Positions 55,519-64,000 of a DNA stretch of 64,000 bases are shown here, in pieces. This stretch comes from Actinomycetales bacterium (GTDB lineage Bacteria > Actinomycetota > Actinomycetes > Mycobacteriales > Micromonosporaceae). The position numbers and the translations under genes are program-made. The first letter of the stretch is position 1. The number at the start of each line of letters is the position of its first letter. The DNA is taken from NCBI GenBank assembly GCA_002919305.1, contig PKFB01000023.1, forward strand, positions 1-64,000. The letters run 5' to 3'. The notes beneath the pieces are model-generated. The model was not told the DNA's origin, ran no database searches, and saw only the letters and a program-made list of their open reading frames with translations.

Positions 55519-56930
55519 GCATCCGTCGCTTGCTGGACACCGAGCCCCGGGTGGTGACCGCGGGCGTGGACGTGCTGGCCGACGCGCTAGCGGCCCAGGC
55601 CGTACCGACCCTGGCCGTGGACTGGCGGCCTCCGCTACCGGGCACCGAGGCCGACCTGGCGCGGGTGTTGGCCGATCCTCGGCGGCCCGACGCCAACGCC
55701 ACCGCGGTTGAGCGCATGATGAGCGCGGGCGCCAAGCTGGTCGATGTCCGGCCGGCCTCCGAAGCGCTGGGGCTGACGCCGGGGCGGTTCCTGCACGCCG
55801 GCCCACCCATCACCTGGGACCGCGCCTCGGGCCCGATGCGGGGGGCACTGATCGCGGCGATGCTCTTCGAACGCCTGGCCGACACCCCTGAAGAGGCCGA
55901 GGTCAAGCTGGCCGCCGGGGACGGCATCACGCTGGAGCCGTGCCACCACAACCGCGCGGTCGGCCCAATGGCCGGTGTGGTCTCCCCCTCGATGTGGATG
56001 ATGGAGCTGCGGGACGATACCCACGGCAACACCGCGTTCTGCTCCCTCAACGAGGGCCTGGGCAAGGTGCTGCGGTACGGCGCCTACTCCCCTGAGGTGA
56101 TCGAGCGCCTGGACTGGATGAGCGCGGTGTTAGGGCCGGCCCTGCAAGCGGCGGTCCGTCGGCACGGCCCCATCGACATCAAGGCGATCATCGGGCAGAT
56201 GGTCCAGATGGGCGATGAGGGGCACAACCGCAACCGCGCGGGCACCTTGATGCTGCTGCGGGATCTACTGCCGGACCTGGCCGAGATCGGACTGCCCTCG
56301 CAGGACCTGGCCTCGGTGGCGCGTTTCATCGGCGGCAACGACCACTTCTTCCTCAACCTGTCGATGCCCGCCGCCAAGCTCGCGTCGATGGCGGCCAGCG
56401 GGGTTCCCGGATCCACGGTGGTGACCGTGATGGCGCGTAACGGCACCGACTTCGGCATCCAGGTCTCCGGGCTGCCGGGGCAGTGGTTCACCGCACCGGC
56501 GCAGATCCCTGAAGGGCTGTTCCTGGGCAACTACGGCCCCGAGGACGCCAACCCCGACATCGGAGACTCGGCGATCACCGAGACCGTGGGGTTGGGTGGC
56601 TTCTCCATGGCGGCCGCGCCGGCGATCGTCCGCTTTGTCGGCGGCACCGCGCCGCAGGCGCTGGAGGCGACGCGCCTGATGTACGAGATCACGGTGGCGG
56701 AGAACCCGGCGTACGCGATCCCGGTGCTGGAGTTCCGGGGCGCGCCCACCGGCATCGATGTCACCCGGGTGCTGCGCACCGGCATCCTGCCGATCATCAA
56801 CACCGGGGTGGCGGGCAAGGTCGCCGGTACCGGACAGGTGGGGGCCGGTCTGGTACGCCCACCGGTGGAGTGCTTCACCGCCGCGCTGTCCGCCCTGGCC
56901 GCCGCCGCGCCGCCGCTTCCCGCTTCCTGA
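55515..56930 (+). CDS. DUF1116 protein, AllG-like subunit of a carbamoyltransferase complex
   Basis: A 471-aa protein, somewhat longer than E. coli AllG (formerly YlbE, about 420 aa). Conserved stretches include GPMAGVVSPSMWMMEL, GDEGHNRNRAGT and RFIGGNDHFFLNLSMPAAK, plus the C-terminal NTGVAGKVAGTGQVGAG. GTG start overlaps the FdrA-like stop by 4 nt, with GGAG upstream. Last gene of the operon, followed by two consecutive hairpins. Carbamate kinase, the fourth member in E. coli (AllK), is encoded 22 kb away in the same island. Confidence 0.92.
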   Translation: MSIRRLLDTEPRVVTAGVDVLADALAAQAVPTLAVDWRPPLPGTEADLARVLADPRRPDANATAVERMMSAGAKLVDVRPASEALGLTPGRFLHAGPPITWDRASGPMRGALIAAMLFERLADTPEEAEVKLAAGDGITLEPCHHNRAVGPMAGVVSPSMWMMELRDDTHGNTAFCSLNEGLGKVLRYGAYSPEVIERLDWMSAVLGPALQAAVRRHGPIDIKAIIGQMVQMGDEGHNRNRAGTLMLLRDLLPDLAEIGLPSQDLASVARFIGGNDHFFLNLSMPAAKLASMAASGVPGSTVVTVMARNGTDFGIQVSGLPGQWFTAPAQIPEGLFLGNYGPEDANPDIGDSAITETVGLGGFSMAAAPAIVRFVGGTAPQALEATRLMYEITVAENPAYAIPVLEFRGAPTGIDVTRVLRTGILPIINTGVAGKVAGTGQVGAGLVRPPVECFTAALSALAAAAPPLPAS

Positions 56931-56940
56931 CCTCTCTCCC

Positions 56941-57022
56941 GCCCTCCGGCCTACCGCCCCCACGACCCGGAGGGCTCTCCCTGATCCGGCCGGATCTGTC
57001 GCAGATCCGGCCGGATCCTTTT
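56941..57022 (+). terminator. Double terminator after the allHFG-like operon
   Basis: First hairpin: GCCCTCCGG (56941-56949) with CCGGAGGGC (56967-56975). Second: GATCCGGCCGGATCTG (56983-56998), loop TCG, CAGATCCGGCCGGATC (57002-57017), then CTTTT. The second is a textbook plus-strand rho-independent terminator with a 16-bp stem. It also separates the operon from the convergent hisG. Confidence 0.92.
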
Positions 57023-57081
57023 CACGCGTATTCCCGCATATCCGCGGTGCGCCGTTACAGGTCCGTGGTGGTGCTGCGCCG

Positions 57082-57927
57082 TCACAGGCGGCAGGCGTGC
57101 AGGTCGGTGGCGAGGATGGCGCGGGCGCCCAGGTCGTACAGCTCGTCCATGACGCGGTGCAGATCGGTCCGCAGGATCATCGCCTGCACCGCCACCCAGC
57201 CCTGCCGGGCCAGCGGCGAGACGGTCGGCGACTCAATACCGGGGGTCAGGCGGCAGGCCTCCTCCAGCCGGTCGGTGGGCACGTCATAGGCGAGCATCAC
57301 GTAGCGACGGGCCACCAGGACCCCCTGCAGCCGCCGCACCAATTGGCTGATCACGCCGTTGCTCGGCGCGTCGCAGCGGCGGATCAGCACCGCCTCGGAA
57401 CGTAGGATCGGCTCACCGACCAGCTCCAGCCCGGCCTGCCGGACCGTGGCGCCGCTGGAGACCACATCAGCGATGACATCGGCGACCCCCAGCCGGACCG
57501 CGTTCTCCACCGCGCCATCGAGCCGAATCACCCGCGCCGACACCTGGTGTTCGGCCAGGTAACGTTCGACCAGGCCAGGGTAGGAGGTGGCGATCCGCTT
57601 CCCCGCCAAGTCCTCAAGACTGGTGACGGTGCCGGGGCGGGCGGCGAATCGGAAGGTGGAGCCACCGAAGTCCAGGGCCAGAATCTCCTCGGCCGGCGCC
57701 CCGGAGTCGATCAGGAGGTCCCGGCCGGTGATCCCCAGGTCCAGATCCCCGGAACCGACGTAGGTCGCGATGTCCCGAGGGCGCAGATAGAAGAACTCCA
57801 GACCGTTGTCGAGGTCCCGACAGACCAGGTCACGGTCGGTGGAGCGTTGCTGGTATCCGGCCTCACGCAACATCTGAACGGCGGGGACGGACAGGGATCC
57901 CTTGTTGGGGACGGCGACGCGCAGCAT
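57082..57927 (-). CDS. hisG: ATP phosphoribosyltransferase, long form
   Basis: First step of histidine synthesis: ATP plus PRPP. The 281-aa protein is the long, HisZ-independent form with a C-terminal ACT-like regulatory domain (about residues 210-281). Catalytic-domain features are MLRVAVPNKGSLS, DLDLGITGRDLL, and the PRPP loop with VADVIADVVSSGATVRQAG. AAGGAG precedes the ATG. Likely feedback-inhibited by histidine, as in relatives. Forms a pair with hisE upstream. Confidence 0.96.
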   Translation of the reverse strand: MLRVAVPNKGSLSVPAVQMLREAGYQQRSTDRDLVCRDLDNGLEFFYLRPRDIATYVGSGDLDLGITGRDLLIDSGAPAEEILALDFGGSTFRFAARPGTVTSLEDLAGKRIATSYPGLVERYLAEHQVSARVIRLDGAVENAVRLGVADVIADVVSSGATVRQAGLELVGEPILRSEAVLIRRCDAPSNGVISQLVRRLQGVLVARRYVMLAYDVPTDRLEEACRLTPGIESPTVSPLARQGWVAVQAMILRTDLHRVMDELYDLGARAILATDLHACRL

Positions 57928-58020
57928 GATGGGTTCTCCTTGCTCAATGACGCATGTGATCAGGGCTGAACGCTGGTCGACGGTGACCGACGGCCCGGCA
58001 AGCGCGCAGAATGCCGGGCC

Positions 58021-58284
58021 TCACAGATGTCGATACACGTCGGACAGCTGCAGTCCCGTGGCGAGCATGAGAACCTGGGTGTGGTACAGCAGCTGGGAGA
58101 TTTCCTCGGCGGCGCGCTCCGGGCCCTCGTGTTCAGCGGCCATCCACGCCTCGGCGGCCTCCTCCAGGACCTTCTTGCCGATCGCGTGCACTCCCGCGTC
58201 CAACGCCGCCACCGTCCGGGATCCGGGGGTGCGGGCGGCTGCCTTGGCCGACAGCTCCGCGAACAGCTCCTCGAAGGTCTTCAC
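58021..58284 (-). CDS. hisE: phosphoribosyl-ATP pyrophosphatase
   Basis: Second step of histidine synthesis: PR-ATP to PR-AMP. The 87-aa all-alpha NTP-PPase-like protein has [18 protein letters not shown] with the metal-binding EExxE-type pattern and [18 protein letters not shown] start at 58284 chosen because the family starts at KTFEELF and GGGAG lies upstream. A longer frame to 58344 lacks similarity. 93 bp before hisG. Confidence 0.94.
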   Translation of the reverse strand: MKTFEELFAELSAKAAARTPGSRTVAALDAGVHAIGKKVLEEAAEAWMAAEHEGPERAAEEISQLLYHTQVLMLATGLQLSDVYRHL

Positions 58285-58378
58285 GGTCGTCGATTCTCCC
58301 AAGTCACGCCGGGCCCGGTGACAGCGGGTCCCCGCATCGTGCACATCGCGGCCCGGCGCCGGCCGTGGTCCCCGGTAG

Positions 58379-58407
58379 GCGGGTACGGACCGAAAGCCCG
58401 TACCCGC
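58379..58407 (-). terminator. Terminator downstream of the acidic lipoprotein gene
   Basis: GCGGGTACGG (58379-58388) pairs with CCGTACCCGC (58398-58407), a 10-bp perfect stem with a 9-nt loop, 17 bp past the stop codon. Confidence 0.65.
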
Positions 58408-58423
58408 TCACAGCCTGACTCGC

Positions 58424-59122
58424 TCACTGGCGAGGCAAGGTAGGCAGCACGGGGAGATCCGGCTGCTGAGCGGGGCCATCCGGCCCAGGCTCTTCGGTGG
58501 GCCCTCCATCGCCGGGTCGATCCCCATTACGGGTGTTCTCCGGGGTCGGCTCCTCCTCCGGCTCTCGGCCGGACTCGGGCTCGTCGCTGGGCTCGGTCTG
58601 CTCCTGCTCCTCGGTAGCGGCACAGGGGTCGGCGGACGACTCGCCCGCGTCCTCATCCTGCGGGCTCGTGGACGAGTCAGCGGACTGCTCGTCCTCCGCG
58701 TCGGCCTCCTCAGAGGTGTCCGGCTCAGGCCCCAACTGGATCGGCACCACCTCAGCGCCTCCACCCCCGCCAGGAATGGTGGGGAGTTCCGGCAGATCAC
58801 CACCGGGTTCCTGACCCGGCTGTTGGGTGTCCTCGCCGTCGCTGTCCGACTCTGCTCCGTCCTCCTCCGGCGTACCCTCATCGCTGGAGTCCGGCTCGTC
58901 ACTGGGTTCCGGCTGACTGGGTGACGGGCAGGACGGGGTGGCAGACGGCTGGACCAGCGGCTCCTCGGAGTCATCGCCACCGCACCCCGATAAGACCAGG
59001 CCGGTCACGCACGCGACCATGACCAGTCGCCCACCCCACGCGACCGTGCCAGCCGGACGACGGAGCCACCGGTTCAGGTGTGATCTCCCGTTGCGCTCTC
59101 CCCTTACTTGTCGCAGGCGCAT
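58424..59122 (-). CDS. Acidic low-complexity lipoprotein, function unknown
   Basis: A 232-aa predicted secreted lipoprotein. A basic N-terminus and hydrophobic segment end in a lipobox LVLSGC (Cys47). The rest is a disordered Ser/Glu/Asp/Pro/Gly-rich tail with no globular domain visible. Start at ATG 59122 with GGGGGG about 11 nt upstream. It lies between hisE and ribH without overlap to either. No homologue family is recognised. It is probably a surface- or wall-associated protein. Confidence 0.7.
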   Translation of the reverse strand: MRLRQVRGERNGRSHLNRWLRRPAGTVAWGGRLVMVACVTGLVLSGCGGDDSEEPLVQPSATPSCPSPSQPEPSDEPDSSDEGTPEEDGAESDSDGEDTQQPGQEPGGDLPELPTIPGGGGGAEVVPIQLGPEPDTSEEADAEDEQSADSSTSPQDEDAGESSADPCAATEEQEQTEPSDEPESGREPEEEPTPENTRNGDRPGDGGPTEEPGPDGPAQQPDLPVLPTLPRQ

Positions 59123-59255
59123 AAGTGTTCTATCCCCCCATCGGGTCTTTTCAGGACGGCATACCGCCGTCCGCCGGCCGATGGTAGGCAGCCCACTCAA
59201 CCAGCCGTGAACCACCGAAGAAGCGGTGAAACCGATCACAAACCCCGCGTGGTCG

Positions 59256-61128
<1,873 letters not shown>

Positions 61129-61132
<4 letters not shown>

Positions 61133-61764
61133 ACCGTCTCCCGGCTGGCGACCAGCTTCTCCACGTACTTGGCCATGATGTCCACTTCGAGGTTGACCAG
61201 CTCCCCCACCTGCCGTCTGCCCAGGGTGGTCAGGCGCAGCGTGGTCGGGATCAAACTGACCGTGAAACTGGTCGATCCTCCAGAGGGGTCTTCCTGCCCG
61301 GAGTCGTCAACCGACACCACCGTCAGCGACACCCCATCGACCGCGATCGACCCCTTCTCCACCACATACCGGGCCAGGCCCGCAGGAAGCCCCACCCGCA
61401 GGTCGGTCCAGTGCTCGGTGGGACGGCGCTCCAGCACCGTGCCCACGCCGTCGACATGCCCCTGGACCAGGTGACCGCCCAGGCGGGTCGCGAGAGTGGC
61501 GGCTTGTTCTAGGTTGACCGGGTCACCAGGGCGCAGGGTGCCCAGCGTGGTACGTCGCAGGGTCTCAGCCATCACATCGGCGCTGAAAACGCCGCGCTCC
61601 CGATCGGTGGTCACCACGGTCAGGCAGACCCCGTTGACCGCCACCGAATGTCCGGGCTCCACCCCCGATGCGACCGCCGGCGCCCGTACCGTGATCACGG
61701 CCGCGTCCGTCAGCTGCTGGGTTTGGAGTACCTCGCCGAGTTCTTCGACGATCCCCGTGAACAT
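61129..61764 (-). CDS. ribE: Riboflavin synthase alpha chain
   Basis: Final step: dismutation of two lumazines to riboflavin. The 211-aa protein has the internal duplication of the family: [12 protein letters not shown] with VNGVCLTVV in the first half, and GHVDGVGTV with [12 protein letters not shown] in the second. First gene after the FMN riboswitch. The ribD gene that usually accompanies it is not in the window. Confidence 0.96.
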
Positions 61765-61860
61765 TCCGCTCTCCTCACTGCCGTCCGGCGCTTATCGCGC
61801 GGGCGGGACAGTGAAAGCGGAAGACGTGACCACCACCGGCACGGTGGCATGATCATCACA

Positions 61861-61879
61861 CACGTGGCGCAGCCACGTG
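61861..61879 (-). terminator. Hairpin directly after the FMN riboswitch (expression platform candidate)
   Basis: CACGTGG-CGCAG-CCACGTG is a 7-bp perfect stem about 13 nt downstream of the aptamer in transcript direction. There is no U-run. It may be part of the switch or a pause site. The ribE start is still about 100 nt further. Confidence 0.5.
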
Positions 61880-61892
61880 TCGCTCCCGCGCG

Positions 61893-62032
61893 CTGCCTTC
61901 CATCCGGACTGTCACCGTCGGCCTTGGACTTACACCAAGTCCACCGGTCACTGGCTGTGACCGGGTCGCGGGCTGCCGGCATCACGCCGGGTCACCGCCG
62001 GTTCGGAATTTCACCGAGTCCCGCCAGCGCGT
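61893..62032 (-). ncRNA. FMN riboswitch (RFN element)
   Basis: The minus strand shows the RFN conserved blocks in order: GACTCGGTGAAATTCCGAAC, CGGCGGTGACC, CAGCCCGCGACC, GGTGTAAGTCCAAGGCC, GACGGTGACAGTCCGGATGG. It lies about 130 nt upstream of ribE and should repress the rib operon when FMN is abundant. Its own promoter must be within 62,033-62,123 or the upstream gene. Exact ends are estimated. Confidence 0.95.
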
Positions 62033-62123
62033 GGTGGGTCCTCCCATTATTCACCGCGTCACGGCGACGGCGTCCACAGCCGGGGACACACCTCACACCC
62101 CGCCGGCCAGGCGTTTTACGGGC

Positions 62124-63056
62124 TCACTCCCCCTCCGGGCGGTCCACGGCGACATAGGAACCGGGGTGGCTTTTAGCGATCTGTTTCATCTTGGTCGCCA
62201 CCGTCACCACGGACCGGGCATCGTCGAACCGCCGACTGGTCGACACCGCGACCCCGATCGACAAGGTCACCACACCGACGCGCTGCCGCTCGCCTCGCCG
62301 ATCGGTCGCCTCCACATAGCCCCGCTCAAGATCGGCCGGGTCATACAGGGCGCGCGCCTCGGTCTCGAAGGCGGTGATGACGCGTTCGGTCAGCTGCGGC
62401 ACCTGCTCCGGCGTACACACCACGATGAAATCGTCGCCCCCGATGTGCCCCAGAAAGGCCGGTGGCGTGCACGAGGTGGTCGCCTCCCGGGCCACCCGCG
62501 CCAACAATGAGATGAACTCGTCCCCCCGGGCGAAGCCGTAGGCGTCGTTGACGCTCTTGAAGTGATCGATGTCCAGGTAGCAGACCGCGAACGGCGCCCC
62601 ACCGCGTACCCGATCGGCGATCTCGGTAAGGATGCGGGTGTTACCCGGCAAGCCGGTCAGTGGGGACAGCTCCCGCACCTGCCGGTGGCGACGCAGCGTC
62701 GACCGGATCCGGGCCACCAACTCCAGGGTGTCGAAGGGTTTGATCACATAGTCGTCGGCGCCCGCGGCCAACCCGATCACCGTATCCGCGGTCAGGGCTT
62801 TGGCGGTGAGCATGATGATCGGCAGAGCGGCGGTGGCGGGATCAGCGCGCAGCCGTCGGGTAAGCTCCACGCCGTCGAGCCGGGGCATCATCACATCGAG
62901 CAGTACCAGATCCGGACGACGGCGTTGAATCTGCGTCAACGCCTCCTGACTGTCGTGGATGACCACGACCTCGTACCCCTCAAACCGCAGGTTCATTTCG
63001 ATGAACCTGGTGATGTCGACGTCATCGTCGACCACGAGAATCCGCTCAGGGGTCAC
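62124..63056 (-). CDS. Response regulator with GGDEF-type output domain
   Basis: A 310-aa signalling protein. The REC domain (residues 5-120) has the acidic pocket VVDDDVD, phospho-acceptor Asp54 in LLDVMMP and Lys106 in VIKPFD. The GGDEF domain (about 132-300) has LTGLPGN and the active-site loop GGDDF (206-210), with Asp replacing the usual Glu, and no RxxD inhibitory site. It may make c-di-GMP weakly or only bind nucleotide. GTG start overlaps the rpe stop by 4 nt. No partner kinase is in the window. Confidence 0.92.
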   Translation of the reverse strand: MTPERILVVDDDVDITRFIEMNLRFEGYEVVVIHDSQEALTQIQRRRPDLVLLDVMMPRLDGVELTRRLRADPATAALPIIMLTAKALTADTVIGLAAGADDYVIKPFDTLELVARIRSTLRRHRQVRELSPLTGLPGNTRILTEIADRVRGGAPFAVCYLDIDHFKSVNDAYGFARGDEFISLLARVAREATTSCTPPAFLGHIGGDDFIVVCTPEQVPQLTERVITAFETEARALYDPADLERGYVEATDRRGERQRVGVVTLSIGVAVSTSRRFDDARSVVTVATKMKQIAKSHPGSYVAVDRPEGE

Positions 63057-63799
63057 CGCACCGATCCGCGGGCATATCCATCCGCTGTCTGATCACTGTG
63101 GTTGACGCGTTCCCACGCGCGTCGCGCTCGCGCGCGCAGCGCGCGGACCGCCGCCGCTGGATCGTCTGCGCCGTAGACGGCGGTGCCCGCGACGAAAGCA
63201 TCCGCGCCAGCCTCAACGGCCGCCTCGATGGTGTCGGTGGAGATTCCACCGTCGACCTCGATCCGCAGGTTCAGGTGGCCGGCGCGCACCGCCCGTCGGG
63301 CCTGCCGCACCTTGTCCAGCATCTCGGGGATGAACGCCTGGCCCCCGAAGCCGGCCTTGATGGTCATGATCAACAGCAGGTCGAAATGGGGCAGGATCTC
63401 CAGATACGGATCCAGCGGGGTGTCCCGATCGATGGCTAACCCGACGGAGGCTCCCGCCGCCTTGATGTCCCGCGCCACCGCCACCGGATCATCGGCGGCC
63501 TCGGCGTGGAAGGTGACGCTGTCCGCCCCGAGCTCGGCGTACCCCGGGGCCCACCGGGCCGGATCGGTGATCATCAGGTGACAGTCGAAGGGGAGGCTGG
63601 TGGCCGCGCGCAGACTGCTGACCACCGGCGGTCCGATGGTGAGATTGGGGACGAAATGGTTATCCATCACATCGACGTGCACCCAGTCGGCCTCACCCTC
63701 GATGGCGCGGACCTCGTCGGCCAGCCGTGAAAAGTCCGCCGCGAGAATGCTGGGCGCGATGATCAGATCAGTGTTGCCGGCTCCCCCATGTCCATCCAC
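63053..63799 (-). CDS. rpe: ribulose-phosphate 3-epimerase
   Basis: Pentose-phosphate enzyme interconverting ribulose 5-phosphate and xylulose 5-phosphate. The 248-aa TIM barrel has [38 protein letters not shown] (with the metal His and catalytic Asp), [24 protein letters not shown] and VDGGIST. Start proposed at GTG 63797-63799: TAGACT lies 7 bp upstream, suggesting a leaderless transcript. A frame to 63886 exists but the extra residues lack family similarity. Confidence 0.93.
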   Translation of the reverse strand: MDGHGGAGNTDLIIAPSILAADFSRLADEVRAIEGEADWVHVDVMDNHFVPNLTIGPPVVSSLRAATSLPFDCHLMITDPARWAPGYAELGADSVTFHAEAADDPVAVARDIKAAGASVGLAIDRDTPLDPYLEILPHFDLLLIMTIKAGFGGQAFIPEMLDKVRQARRAVRAGHLNLRIEVDGGISTDTIEAAVEAGADAFVAGTAVYGADDPAAAVRALRARARRAWERVNHSDQTADGYARGSVR

Positions 63800-64000
63800 G
63801 CCGGCCAGTCTACGGAGCCACTGATCACGGAGGGTACGCGGCGTCCCCTGTCGCGGAAACCGCCGCCCCTCATCCCAGTTCCACACCCCTATGACAACGA
63901 AGGCCTGCTTGCACGGTCACGCTCACGCTCGCCCCAGAACGGTTCGCATTCGCCGTTATCGGTCGTGAGCCCGCCCGGCAGGCCTGAGACACTGGGTGGG
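63800..64000. other. Right edge, no gene supported
   Basis: About 200 bp upstream of rpe. It contains a TAGACT -10-like box close to the rpe start and no recognised coding motif. A neighbouring gene probably begins or ends beyond the window. Confidence 0.4.

Noticed and set aside
27784..56930. Integrative element with attachment sites
   Set aside because: No integrase, transposase, tRNA target or matching direct repeats at both ends were found. Only the left edge has a tandem duplication.

Overview
The window reads as a chromosomal segment of a high-G+C actinobacterium. The 5' end of a 16S rRNA gene has actinobacterial-type leader elements. The housekeeping blocks are the familiar actinobacterial ones: argCJBDFRGH followed by mpg and tyrS, infC-rpmI-rplT-rRNA methyltransferase followed by pheST, hisE-hisG, and a riboflavin operon behind an FMN riboswitch. 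Most genes are on the minus strand with 4-nt stop/start overlaps. Only the GNAT gene (about 44.2-45.1 kb) and a three-gene operon (53.15-56.93 kb) are on the plus strand. No tRNA, CRISPR array, transposase or integrase was seen.

Layout: 1-859, 16S 5' end with its leader and two promoters; 860-11,850, tyrS, mpg and the complete arginine operon, with tandem ARG boxes ahead of argC; 11,996-19,663, a LuxR-type AAA regulator and a four-gene glycan cassette (NDP-sugar dehydrogenase, glycosyltransferase, NDP-sugar epimerase, membrane protein); 20,428-27,557, pheT, pheS, rRNA methyltransferase, rplT, rpmI, infC (apparent AUC start) and a PH-domain protein; 27,784-56,930, a catabolic island of 21 genes; 57,082-63,799, hisG, hisE, a lipoprotein, ribH, ribBA, ribE, FMN riboswitch, a GGDEF response regulator and rpe.

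The island is the most interesting part. It holds a uracil-type NCS2 permease, a barbiturase-family ring-opening amidohydrolase, carbamate kinase, a fused AccD/AccA-like carboxyltransferase overlapping a class III CoA-transferase, a BMP-type (nucleoside-class) ABC transporter, HyuA/HyuB, a three-subunit molybdenum hydroxylase with a CoxG-like protein and a nitrilase-superfamily amidase, a PucR regulator, and homologues of the E. coli oxamate carbamoyltransferase subunits AllH (DUF2877), AllF (FdrA) and AllG (DUF1116). No ureidomalonase-like amidase, urease, biotin carboxylase or oxalyl-CoA decarboxylase is present.

My inference is an energy-conserving oxidative pyrimidine route: uracil to barbiturate (Mo hydroxylase), to ureidomalonate (barbiturase), then phosphorolysis by the AllFGH-like complex to carbamoyl phosphate plus malonamate. 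Carbamate kinase would make ATP from carbamoyl phosphate, the nitrilase-family amidase would deamidate malonamate, and the CoA-transferase plus carboxyltransferase would take malonate through malonyl-CoA to acetyl-CoA. The individual families are known. The assembled pathway and the proposed substrates are hypotheses from context.
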